64,000 nt of DNA, from the NCBI GenBank assembly GCA_958295665.1, contig OY282560.1, forward strand, positions 42,347,044 to 42,411,043, written 5' to 3'. The notes under the pieces were generated by a model. It searched no databases and was not told where the DNA came from. It saw nothing but the letters and a program-made list of their open reading frames with translations. The position numbers and the translations under genes are program-made. The stretch is from Tipula vernalis (Eukaryota; Arthropoda; Insecta; Diptera; Tipulidae). Below, one piece after another: positions 47,588 to 59,146 of this stretch. The number at the start of each line of letters is the position of its first letter. Position 1 is the stretch's first letter.

Positions 47588-50500
47588 CTGAAATATTCCA
47601 TATTTTTTTGTTCAAAAATAAAAAAACTAAATACAAATCCCCTCAAATTTAACATAAAACATTAATTCAAAATGAAATTATTCTAAACTACATTACAGAG
47701 AGCCCCGCATACAGTTCCCGGAAAAATAAACTAAAAAAATCTAAATTAATAAAGCAATTCATGCACAGTTTCCAAACGGCACACATTCATACAAACAAAC
47801 ACACACAAAGCAACTTAAAAATAGGTTTTTTTCTATATACAAAACACAAAAGAAAAAAAAAAAAATTTCCAGTCCGTGTATTGAATTCTAATAATTTTCT
47901 TTATGTTGTATTAGTCAAGTTAAATATTATTGAATTTTACATGAAGGAAATTTAATAATACGAGTAAAATCGAGCCAATTTTCTATTCTTCTATAGGGAA
48001 AATGTATTTTCTTTTTTAAAAATAAAGGTTTTCTTATTTAAACCAAAGAGCTTTTACAATTATTGATTAAAGAGGGCGCGCATTCAAGGTATGAGGGATT
48101 CTAAGAATTCAAAGATAGCTTTTAACAAAAAGCTATTGTTTCACGTTCATATATATGTGAAAAACCATGTTTAAGGATAAAACAACTTGACACAAACATG
48201 AGAATGATGTTTGTACTTTGCAAAGACAAACATATATCAAATATATAGCACGGGCGGAGGAAGCTTTGAAATACAAACAGAATTTTTTTTTCTTATTGTT
48301 TCATCAAAATCATTTAGAGCGACTAAATTTAAAAGGAATTTTCTTTAGAAGAGTCACTATTGTGGCGATTTTCTATAGTTTTGAATATATATAGCAAGTC
48401 CATTTAAGAGACAATTGTATAGCACTATTCATCAAAATATGTTGATGGGTGTACGAGTATATCAACTCATATCTGTTTTATTTCAACTCACACATTTCCT
48501 CGATATTTAATTTCCTAATTTTCCGATCTTCAACCTCTATTTAAAATCAAATCAATTAGAAAGTAATTTCGTTTGACCTCATGAGAATTTAATTAAACAA
48601 AACAAAAATGAAAATACGAAAATGGGAAAAAAATAGCCAATTTTTCCCACTCTCCCTTGTCAAAAGCCACTAGAGACACAAATACTACACAAAACAAGCC
48701 AGAATGTATATAAATAAAAACCAAAAAACAACGCGCATTACAGCAGGCAACAAAAATTATTATTTTTTCGTTTTTTTAATATTTTACACAAAGATAAGAT
48801 AAATTGGAAAATGAAAAAAAAAAAAAAAAAATTAAAAATAAACATAAGACAAAAGACACGAGGAGAATTACAACAAATACAAAAAAATATTTTCGTTTGT
48901 GATAACCCAGAGGCATTCTGAGAAAATTAAACAAAATACAAAATGAAAAACTTCAAAAAGATAAAGAGGACTGAATATAAATCAATAATAAAAACAAAAG
49001 CTCTGGAAAAAGCTTGGCTATAAATAAATCAATAGACCTGTTTCTCTAAAAAATTTGACAAGTAAGATTAGCGATCCGTAGGTGGTCCCGAACTAAAAAT
49101 TAATGTTGTAGACAAATAATTAATGAATTATTTTTCGAGAAACAACTTCACAATTCATCAAAAGCATTTCTAAAGTTAAATTTAATGTAAAATTTAATTT
49201 ATTTGGTTAAAATACTGAAAACAAGATGCATATATTATGCAAGACGTCTACAGATATTTCTGACGATTTACTACGTTCGACAAGACAATTAATGAAAAAG
49301 GTCTATTCTCGTATGATTTTGTTTCCCGTTCGCCTCGTGTGTGATACAGAAAAATAAACAAAAACAGGATGCACACTCATATATTAGTGTAAACATTAGC
49401 CGCGCTAGGAACCCAAAAACAACGTCCAAAGTACAAAAGAAAATTTGTTTGTATAAATTTCCCAAACATTATTAAAAAGTTAATATGTTAGTAAGAAAAT
49501 AAATTAATATTTAACTAATTTAATTAAAAATAACAACACAAAAATTATGAAAAATTAAAACACCAACGAACAAAATTTTTCTTTCGTTTCGCTTGTTAAA
49601 ATGAAGAACAGTCATATGAAGCTTTCCACCAGCAGTGTTTTTTGTTTTTCATTTTTTGATATTAACAATATAAAATGTAAATATATGTTTATAAAAGGAA
49701 AAATTATGGAAAAACAAGTGAAACATTTTACAAAAAGAAAAAACATTTTTTTTTTTTTTTTGCTACATTCCCAATACCGTATAGGTATGTATATACCAAA
49801 AATTATATATAAAGCCACCCAATAAAAAACGTTTATATAAATAATAATTGTAGGTATTTTTGTCTGGAAAAGTGGAAAATTTCTCTTCGTTTAAAAGTAA
49901 ACATAATTCTTGCTCTTGCTTTAAAATGGTTGCTGCGTTTATAAATTATGAATTCATGTCATACGAGTACAGTTTAGTTGGAATAAAATCTGTCAGTATC
50001 GTGGTTTAGCTGTTCATACTTACTAAGAGTATGTATCATATTTTAAAGTACAAAATAAAATAAAAATCCACCTTTTGTTTTAACGAGGGTTATCACTTAT
50101 TATCAATCAGTGTCGAATTTCTTGTTATCTTTGCGTCGTTTTTGTTTGATTTTGTATGAAAATATCAACAAAAAAGAAATCTCATATCTTAATAGCATAC
50201 CTCCACGCACTCAAACCCTATGCTCAAATATTATTTCCAGATACATATTCGATATCAAAACTAACACGAAATTTTAGTAAAATTTGTAGGACGAAAATAT
50301 TATTCCAATACTGTGAAATTCGAATTCAATTCCTTCAGATCAATTCAAATTCAATGTTCAACTCAAATCACCTGTTTGAATTGAAATTTTAGTATTCGCT
50401 GCTTGAAAATAAATATTTGAATTTTATTTTTTGGAAATTTTTTTTTTTTAGCTAGAGTGACTTATTTATACCTCCCACCATCGAATTAATACTAAATAAT

Positions 50501-51779
50501 TGATGATAAGGAATTGGCAAACATGTCAATCAAAACCGATATTGATATCTATTAACCTTACTGTTTTGTTGTGTATATTAAGTTTAAAATTAAAAGGTTT
50601 CTGTAATTTACAACCCATTATTTTCCAAATGGTTGCAACTTTCTTTTTGTAGCTACCAGTAGATTAAACTTGAAAATGAATATTTGATTAGGCAAAAATA
50701 CAAAATTTATTTTCATTGACGAGAAAAGAATAATGAACTAATCTTCTAAATTGAAACGATCTTTGTCAACAGAGATGACAGCTGATTCTACTGAAATTTT
50801 TAATTAATTTATAATTAATTTAATATTTTAACTATATTATCGAAAATTTTTCAACAATAGCTTTTGGTTTCTAAATTATTTCGACATCCAGATTTTTTAT
50901 TAGAAGTCTCAGAAGAATTTCAGAGAGTTTTTGAAATGTTTTTAATTAAATTTTTATAGTTTGGGGGAATTAGACTCGGACGGTGCATCTGATAATATTA
51001 AAATCGGTCAATAATTTGTAGAAATCTAATTAAAATTAGATTGTTCTACACATATTGTACAATTTTTATCAAGAGTTAAAAAGTGTTGCTGACTAAATCA
51101 GAAATTTCTAAGAATCTACAATTTACAAGACGAACTCGGAAAAACGTCTTTTTTTGGAAGTTTATTTAAAATAGTTAAAGACAAAGACAGTGATACAAGC
51201 GTAGCTTGGTACAGTGAGTTGAAATAAAATAGTAGAAGGAATGATTTCACATTGTTTTTAAACTTGCTCCTTCAAATTTATTCCACTAATGAAAATGTTC
51301 ACATTGGGAATGTTTTTTGACCTTTGTAACAGTAGGTGTCACGATCTTAGAAATTTCAAATCCCGGGATCCCAGGAGTGCTACACCAACTTGTCCTTTAC
51401 TTTCTCGTAATAATCGACAGCCAAACAGCTTAGTGTTTTAGAGATATTTTGAAATCGTCTTGCTTTAAGGGATTCCCTTTAATCATATGAAGATTGCACC
51501 CATTAAAATTAAAACTAAATAAAATCAATACGTTAACATCTGAATACACACGATATACTAAATATAAATAACACACAAAAAAAAATCAAATGGCAGAATC
51601 GATTTTGTATACATACTATCCAAATATTTAAACAATTATGAGGCGGCCGAATATATATTCTGTACTAAATAGTTAAATGTTCGGGAGATATAAAGAAGAA
51701 TTCCGTCTGAGGTATGAAAAATAATTGCCGAAACTGTTAGCAGCGGCATATATTTATTCCTTCCAAGAGAGGCCACTAG
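47588..51779 (-). other. Large Rbfox1 intron, left part
   Basis: AT-rich intron upstream (in transcript sense) of the 47,587 acceptor. Homopolymer A/T runs occur near 48,818 and 49,748. Around 50,960-51,230 a plus-strand frame (DSDGASDNIKIGQ, LDCSTHIVQFL) is faintly like a hAT transposase core, but is too weak to call. Nothing else recognised. Confidence 0.45.
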
Positions 51780-52340
51780 AGAGATAAATACAATATGGTG
51801 GTTGCTAAAAAATTATTAATAAGGACCAGGAACAAGGTCGGAGATCGAAACGAAAGCTAAGGAACAACAGCATAAATTGAGAGAGTACCAGACATCAAAC
51901 TATCCACAACGATTTGAATTTAACGGCTAGTTAAAAAATTCTGAAAAAATCTTGCCCGCAAGTCCTCATTTTGACCAATAATGCCCCATGCCAAACCTTA
52001 TCAAAGGCACTGGAAATGTCTGACGCAATTAAATAAGTTCAATTTGTTATTTTCCAAATAATTCATTATGTTGAAACAAATTATTATTTCCGTAACCTAT
52101 GTTAGAATTGATATGAGAGATACATCCGACGATAGGAACTGACTTCGATGAACATTAACTGTTTTCCTTACAGATGGAAAACTGCCGCTGTCATCGATAT
52201 ATGGAAGATTTTGTAAGGCGTGCGGGCTAATACATTACAGCAATTTTTGAGGATTATTGCAAGAATACCATCTGGACCAGTTGATTTAAATTTATTTAAT
52301 TCTTGCAATAGATCAGAAACAACACGAGAACGAATGACTT
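51780..52340 (-). mobile_element. Non-LTR reverse transcriptase remnant, minus strand
   Basis: Read on the minus strand from 52,320 down: LLQELNKFKSTGPDGI (first RT motif), then DISSAFDKVWHGALLVKM near 52,020 (motif A), then SLMSGTLSIYAVVP and SPTLFLVLINNFLATT near 51,880-51,800 (motif B; the QGS is degraded by a stop). The catalytic ADD box is not recognisable. About 120 bp between the first motif and motif A are too short, so there is an internal deletion. Confidence 0.75.
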
Positions 52341-52852
52341 ATTGATGATGATACTTCTGTAATCGTTAGGATTGGCGATTAAAATCAGACAATCTTTAAA
52401 GAGGATATTGATGATTGGTGTCCTTTTTTGCCTGTCTCAGCACCCAAAGAATTCTAAGGTTGTTAAATCACATCATCTAAGTGGCGATTTAACATCATCA
52501 TAATCTTATTAGAACAAAACCAATAGAAGGGTCAATACCACTAAGTTGAAGCCCCAAAATTGAATATGACTGAAGCTGCAATTTGTGAAATTAAATCTTT
52601 ACTAAAGACAATTTTGGAAAATCCTGAGTAAAACATAAAATCGGAATTGTTAATATTAAAATTTTTAAATATGTATTTTCCTGCAAATATTGTTACCGAT
52701 AGAATTACTCATCATATATTTGAAGTTCTCTTAAGGCAAAACAATTAGTTTCCGGTTGGTAAATTTACAGCTTTTAAATTAAAATCAAATTGATTGAATT
52801 AATTCAAGTTTTTGTTATTTTCTAGCTTATTTGGAAATATGTAACTGGAATT
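52341..52852. other. Intron, no feature seen
   Basis: AT-rich sequence between the RT remnant and the second MITE copy. No coding sequence recognised. Confidence 0.4.
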
Positions 52853-52957
52853 ATGGCTATTTTTGAATTCGATTCGAACGTATAGAATTGATTCAATTCA
52901 AAGAATCCAATACTTCGAAGACTCGAATACGTTCGAATCGAATTCACAAATAGCCAT
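52853..52957. mobile_element. MITE, copy 2 (short form)
   Basis: Left arm ATGGCTATTTTTGAATTCGA and onward pairs with right arm ending GAATTCACAAATAGCCAT over 32 bases with two or three mismatches. The inside is only about 41 bp. It shares GAAGACTCGA, ACGTTCG-ATCGAATTC and CAAATAGC with the 39,205-39,370 element, so the two are one family with different loop lengths. Confidence 0.78.
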
Positions 52958-53109
52958 CGAATTTTTTTAAAACTATAATTGACCCAAAAAAAAGCGATTT
53001 GCGGAAGGAATTTAAAAACAAAAACATCGTACAGAAAACGCCACATACAAGTATGTTTCACATTTAAAACAACTGCGATAATGTCAAATCTTTCAAGGAA
53101 CAAATATCC

Positions 53110-53710
53110 AAATCATTTCACAAAAACCAAAATTAATATTCATCTCCGAAGACCCACCTGGCTGCACTCGACCAATTTCAGAACCGAGTATGTCGTATGA
53201 TTTCGAATTTTAACATCTCCTTTACCGCTGATACTCTTTGCCACATACAGAATATGAGAGACATATGCGTTCTATAAATATTTTCATGGCAAGTATTCGA
53301 CGGAACTCTACGAACTTATGCCTGGTCTGTCAAGGCATATACGTACATTAAGATGACCAGTTTACCGGTACAGCCTGGAACTAAAATTTGCAAAGACCAA
53401 CAAGTTTCAAAACTTTTTTTTTCTTTGCAGTGCGCGATTGTGGAACGATCTGGACAATGAAGCCTTTCCTATGGCATACGATTTACAGAAATTCAAACTC
53501 AATATCAAATGTAGAATTCTTTAAGACTGAACTCCCGAACCTGCTTAATCCTCTCTTGTTATTCCCTCTTTAGTCCCTTCATTCCTTTTATGGTTTGTAT
53601 GTCGTTGCGTTTGCTGCCAAATATAAGAATGATATTCGGTCGAACCCGTATAACATCGAGACCGAACAATAAAGGTCTATATCAGAAATATGTTCCACAC
53701 TTAGTTGTAT
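53110..53710 (+). mobile_element. Non-LTR element 3' end, plus strand
   Basis: C-terminal region of a non-LTR polymerase: ALDQFQNRVCRMIS, then FTADTLCHIQNMRDICVL, GKYSTELYELMPGLSRHIRT, YSLELKFAKTNKFQN and CSARLWNDLDNEAFPMAYDL followed by QKFKLNI, with frame changes and stops between pieces. AATAAA is at 53,668-53,673. The 5' part is absent. It may belong to a family like that of the minus-strand RT at 51,780-52,340, but orientation differs, so they are separate insertions or a rearranged copy. Confidence 0.75.
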
Positions 53711-53859
53711 AAATCAATATAGAAAATATGTAGCAAAAATGAGGTAAAGCCAGGTTCAAAATTCGGGTGGACCAATTGAATAATTTTAAAAACACATATT
53801 TTCAGATCAGATTTTATATATTAAAGATATTCTAATCCATTGCTACAAATTAACATGGC
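53711..53859. other. Short spacer, nothing seen
   Basis: AT-rich bases between two element fragments. Confidence 0.4.
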
Positions 53860-54540
53860 CGTAGACCTCTCAACACTGACGTAGGTGCATTATTTATTAC
53901 AAATTTCCTAATAATTCGACACAAGCGGTATAGCACATATCTCGCGCTTTGACACCAACAGAAAGTAATTACAGCGAAATAGAGAAGAAACTACTAGATG
54001 ATGACAAAATGCTATTTGCACGAAGTTTCACTCTTCACGCAGATCATAATTCTTTAAAGACTTTATTTGGGTTTAAAGTCTGATTTGTACTGCTTAAACG
54101 ATATCAACCTTTAATACTAGTTGCATATGAGCTTGTAATGAAGTACACATACACAATGTACTTTAGCCACGCTAATGTTTTGTCAATGGCGATAAAATTT
54201 GATAAATGCTCCCAGTCAAGTTGAACTAAATAGTATCGAAAGTGGATACTTAAACTAATTATAATACTTTGCAGTTGATATTTTCGAGAATGCCAAAGAT
54301 GCAACTAAGCTGGGAAATAATTAGTTAAAAATGGAAGGAGCAATTAGTAACTGATAAGGGCACACTCACACAATTTTGTTCGGAAACATTCGAATCATTG
54401 TGTACCCAACATTAAAATTAACATACACGAATAGTTTGACTTCGCCCAAGTTCCAAATACAGGAAAACTCGAAAAAAATGCTTAGAGACGACAAAGCACC
54501 TTTTCTAGAGAATTACCAATCTTATTGACCCAAACTGTAT
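53860..54540 (+). mobile_element. Gypsy-type RNase H to integrase remnant
   Basis: Order of pieces: TDVGALF, then SRALTPTESNYSEIEKKLL and ARSFTLHADHNSLKTLFG (RNase H), LLKRYQPLILVAYELVMKY, FSHANVLS (connection region), and LVTDKGT with FCSETFESLC near 54,340-54,400 (integrase core remnant). Frameshifts lie between pieces and the first integrase part is missing. It is a different copy from the one at 37-39 kb, since both carry overlapping RNase H. Confidence 0.75.
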
Positions 54541-55748
54541 TCTAAAAAAATTCTTTAGAGGTGTATCTAATTAATCTCGGTGATTTTTCCTGCTATTTTA
54601 CTTTGAATTGCGATGAAATTTGTCAAAATTAGGCAACAAAGTGTACCTGTTCTCTAACCTAGACCAAAGAAACAGTGAATAAAATATATCAAAATGCCCA
54701 ATTGCCACAAAACTATCTTTTTGTTGGTAAACACCTTTTTTTGTGATTTTTAAAACCCTATCAATAGTTAGAGCATGTACAATTTGTGTTTATAAATAAA
54801 TATTCAATTGCGATCTGTAGGGAGAGGATACCTTTAAACTAATCAAGGGCATTTTTAGAAATTGACCTATTCACATGAATCACTAATCGAATGATTTTAA
54901 AGTAATATAGCGTCTAGTAGCTTCCGTCTCAAAACAATCTGAAACATAAAGCCAATAAATTGAAAACCGCTGTTGTATAAATGTGTAGTATAATTCGCCA
55001 ATTATACGACTACGTAGTTGCTTTCTATATACAGGAAGTAGCCTGGGCCCAGGCATATATGTAACAATTCAGTTGCTATAGCCTGTTGACATGACTAAAA
55101 ATACATTTTTCGTAATCTTCGAAAGATCGAAACTAAACTGACTGGCTTGCAAACTCTTCTTAAAAAAATATTGAAAATTATTAAATCTGTCCCCCAAAAA
55201 AAGTTGAACTGCGAGTAAAATTTAAATTGAAAATTTTTCATTTTATAATTTTTTAAACTTTAGTTGTTAATAAAAGGCTCAATCTGATCTCCACTAGACT
55301 AAACCACTTCTGTCTTCTTCACTCGAGTCGCTAGGATTTAAATTTTTTTTGTGAAATGTCGTTGGAAAAACTTGTGCATTTTGTATTGGCTCACGCTGAA
55401 TAAAATGTGATGACGGATGTAGTACGTTACGGTAATCAAAGCGTAATTTTTAGTCATTTTTAAAATATTTCCCATGTCATAAGAAATTGAGATAGTCCTG
55501 TTATATCTCATTTTTCATATACAAAATGAATTCATAAAATATACAGACAGAACAAACGAAAATTTAAATTTCTAAATAACACAATTTCCACTTTTCAAAC
55601 TGCAAAAAAACACTGTGTTCTAGATATAAAAATTAAACCAACAAATGTTTAAAAAAACCCATAGTCCAAAAAATCAAGTATCAAATAAATAAAAATTAAT
55701 TAAAAAAAAATAAACAAAATTTTGATATATATAAAAAAAAATTAAAAA
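54541..55748 (-). other. Intron, no gene recognised
   Basis: AT-rich intron downstream of the alternative exon. If that exon is terminal, its 3' UTR lies here. No convincing exon or element. Confidence 0.4.
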
Positions 55749-55805
55749 TTATAATACATTTAAAATTGCCGGTTGCGCTGGTACTTCCGTCACTGGTTTA
55801 GCTGC
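55749..55805 (-). CDS. Rbfox1: Rbfox1 alternative exon (terminal or cassette)
   Basis: After a good acceptor (a T-rich tract then ACAG, 55,809-55,806) the phase-0 frame reads AAKPVTEVPAQPAILNVL and stops at TAA (55,749-55,751). This continues directly from the phase-0 end of the previous exon, giving a shorter C-terminus without the conserved YNRFTPY end. Two in-frame internal donors are also possible: GAA/GTACCA after seven codons and AAT/GTATTA after sixteen codons. Both are weak but would make a cassette exon that rejoins the exon at 47.6 kb. The coding sequence stands out against the surrounding AT-rich intron. The acceptor and frame are directly visible; use of the exon is inferred. Confidence 0.6.
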   Translation of the reverse strand, partial: AAKPVTEVPAQPAILNVL

Positions 55806-58800
55806 CTGTAAAAAAATTTTCAATTTTTCAAAAAATTTACAAACAAAACAATAAAAAAAAATTTAAAATAAAAATTATATAAAAAAAAAATCTAATTTAT
55901 ATTATTGTAGATTGTAGTAATTAATATGTATTAAAAAGAAAACAACAAAAGTTTGTAAAAATAACAAAAAAAAAAAAAATCTCAAGTGTTATACATTTTC
56001 CAAGATATATGGGGTACAAACATCTATATTATTAGTAACAAAAAAGCCGGAAAAATAAAAATTACAAATAAGTTTTGCCAGCCAAACCGACAAATATTAA
56101 ATTAAAATAAATAAAATAAAAAATTTGATTTTACTGGTAATTATATGGAAATTTCAAACAAAACAAATAAATTTGCATTAATAAAACTTTTACAAATTTT
56201 TTTATTTAATTAAAATCGAGAATGCAATGATCTCTGTAAACCACATTTAAATTTTCCATATTTTCTTTTCCACAAAATGATTGTGAAACATATACAATGG
56301 TCAACATACATACATAACAAAAAATATGAAAATATTCAATGTACGAAAAAAAATATTTGAAAAGAATTCGATTGAATTGGAAATTGATACGTTGTGTGTG
56401 TAAGTCTTTTTGAATTTGGCTGTGGTGCGTGGTGAAAAACTAAATCATGCACAAAAAGAATATTTTTTCAATTGTGTGTGTTATAGGTATATTTTCCCAA
56501 TTTATATATTATTTTTGAGCTTTTTTAGGCGAGGATTTCGAGTATGTTTCGGTACATAAATATGAAGGAACTTAAATGAAATGGAATATTGACACCGTTG
56601 GATGATTACAAATGCGCAATCGATAGAAGAGTGAATTATGTAACCGGGCGACTTAAAAGAAAAGGGTTGAATCGAAATGATACAAAAACATCACGATGAG
56701 AGAAAAAATAATTTGTTAAGGAAGTGATACCCAAATATTTTGGACAATTGGTAGTTTGGACTGGCAATATCTCGTAATACATTGTTGGATACAAAGACAG
56801 TTTAAAATGTCTAAGATTAGTTTAAGCATCTAAGATTTGCCTCATCAAAAAATTATTGTCTCACGTAAATCTCAGCCCTTCCTTCAAACATACATTTTAT
56901 TACAATTTATTCCCCCCAAGCGATTCAACCCGATAATATGAAAACCATTAAAATACATTCATTTCTAACTATCAACATTTATTACATAAAGAGTACAAAA
57001 TATACAATCTTTTATGATTATGAAAATTTTCGGAAAAGCACAACCTCATTTAATTATCCTCTCGAGATACTAAATATTTTCTTTCTCTGGATTATATACA
57101 ACCACCACCACCAATAACAAGACTAACCAAAATATGTCTTATTATTCGCATCTCGTCAATGCCATTAAATTTCGTCATCATCATCAACATCATCTTTATC
57201 ATTGTGACAAATTTTTATATAAACATACCTAAAAAGCTCTTTATACCAAAAAAAAAAAGCTTTCAATTTTTCATGAAAACAGATTAAAATTACTTCCATT
57301 TTTAAAAGAAAATCGTCACTATTATCAACATGATCTCATCAAAAATATGTATATAAGACATTTTTGGTATAAGGTAAATAATAAAATATGTAACCAAAAA
57401 AAAACAAGGAGTAGGATACGGTTGGAGGTTTTATATTAATGGAAAATCAATGAAAAATTCGTGGTTTTTCTTGAATTTCATACATAATTATACAAATTTA
57501 AATTTTTAATTACATATTAAATAAATTGACAAAATATTTTGTGACTACAAATTAAAATTGAAGATATAATTTTAATTTTGAGATAAAGTCACGCGGGAAT
57601 CAATTTTTTGGCATATCAATTAACTTTTAAACGTTCATTTTGCCCGCCATTTTAATCATAATTAATATTTACACACAACTCCCAATTATCCAATTAAACA
57701 CAAATTAAATTAAAAATTCCAAAACATTATTTTTTTTCTCTTTACTATATACGGTATTCTACATGAATTGAATAAATTATCCATTCAAATTAATTTTATT
57801 TATACCAAAACATAAATTAATTAATACAAACAATTTTGGAGACAAAATTATGAATTTAATTAATTTAAATATTGACGAAACAAATTGTTTATTTATGTAC
57901 GCGAACATACATATATTCATACACAAATAGCACAAACATGCCTTATTTATTTTATTTAATTTATAAATTAAAATTTAATTTTTAATTAAAAAAAAAAAAA
58001 AAAAGATTTAAACCAAAACTTTCAGAATACGGTAACTAAAGGATTTCTCGTGAACTTTTTGTTAAATTATACCGATTTTTATTTACTTTGTTGTTGTTAC
58101 TTTTTCTAACAAAAGCTTTTTATTGTTGTGTTTTCCCAGGTCTAACGAAAATATTTAATTTTTTTTAAATTGAAGAAAGATTAAACATTTAGATGGGGTT
58201 GTTGCGTTTGGGCTTAAAATGGATTTAAAATTTGTATCGATGGTGACAGAATAAAAGCAGTAATAAAATGCAATGCAGAACCAGCAGCTGTTAAACTTTT
58301 GCAAAATCGTAAGTAAAGAACAATTTTTTAAGATGTTTTTAATTTTGAAAGTAGAGGCGCGCAAGTTTAAAACACTCGCTAATTGCGAACGAAACTGCTT
58401 ATGTATATTGCATATAGGTTTAACTCGCACAGAAATTAATTTAAGGCTTTAATAATTTGCATTACCTCATTGGTTGAATCATGAACATAATAAAAATCAG
58501 CATAATTTTAAAATAAATTAAAACCACCCTCAATTTATTGATTATGTTAACAAATTCCGAAAAAAAAATAGAAAAGTTTTAGTTAAAAAGAATTACATTT
58601 ACGAGTACGTTTATTGCATATAAAGGTTGTTGTTCAGCACCGATATTACTTTACTCGAGTAGACGACAGAGGATAAAATTCTGAGTAAAATAATGCTGAT
58701 ACGGATTTTCGCATTTCATGCGACATAAAAATGAGTCTAAGGTGGTAATGTTTATAAAACTTAAATTTAAAAGAACAAAGATTTCTTAATCGAACGATTT

Positions 58801-59079
58801 TACTCAAGATTTTATCAACTAATAAAATTCGGAAAATTGGCGAAAATATACCCACACATGCGATAGTACAAAAATAATAAAACAAATCACCGAAAATTTG
58901 GCCTAAACAATTTTCACAATGATCTGAATATTTATATAGAAAACCATTTCTAATAAATAACCATGCATAACATTAATTGTAAATAATTAAATAAATTAAA
59001 AAAAAAAAAAAAAAAAAGAAAGACAAAGCATTTTTATACACATATAAGTAAATAATAAATTACAAAAACTTCTGCGTAC
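55806..59079 (-). other. Intron, no gene recognised
   Basis: AT-rich intron between the 59,080 donor and the alternative-exon acceptor at 55,806. It contains minus-strand TGCATG at 56,446-56,451 and 58,962-58,967, a 15-17 A run near 57,989 and an A-run near 58,999. Open stretches here lack coding bias. Confidence 0.5.
58962..58967 (-). promoter_or_regulatory. Candidate Rbfox-binding TGCATG in intron
   Basis: The word TGCATG on the transcribed strand, about 113 bases downstream of the 59,080 donor. Known Rbfox biology links downstream intronic UGCAUG to exon inclusion, and Rbfox genes are known to regulate their own splicing. A six-base word occurs by chance, so this is a candidate only. Other minus-strand copies lie at 56,446, 59,814, 46,832 and 63,489. 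Confidence 0.35.
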
Positions 59080-59146
59080 CTGTAAACGATAATTAGGATC
59101 TGCTGTTGCTGCTGCCGCCGCCGCCAAAAATGGATCATAATACACA
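59080..59146 (-). CDS. Rbfox1: Rbfox1 exon, VYYDPFLAAAAAATADPNYRLQ
   Basis: Internal exon of 67 bp. It completes the Pro codon begun in the previous exon and ends in phase 0 with CAG, giving (P)VYYDPFLA, six Ala and TADPNYRLQ. The acceptor is TTTAG and the donor GTACGCAG. The Ala run is encoded by GCG and GCA repeats. The exon ends in frame for either the alternative exon near 55.8 kb or the exon at 47.6 kb. A minus-strand TGCATG at 58,962-58,967 lies about 113 bases downstream of its donor, a position where Rbfox proteins typically promote exon inclusion. Confidence 0.88.

Noticed and set aside
34484..54540. An active autonomous transposon in the introns
   Set aside because: Every copy lacks domains, has stops or frameshifts, or misses a terminus.
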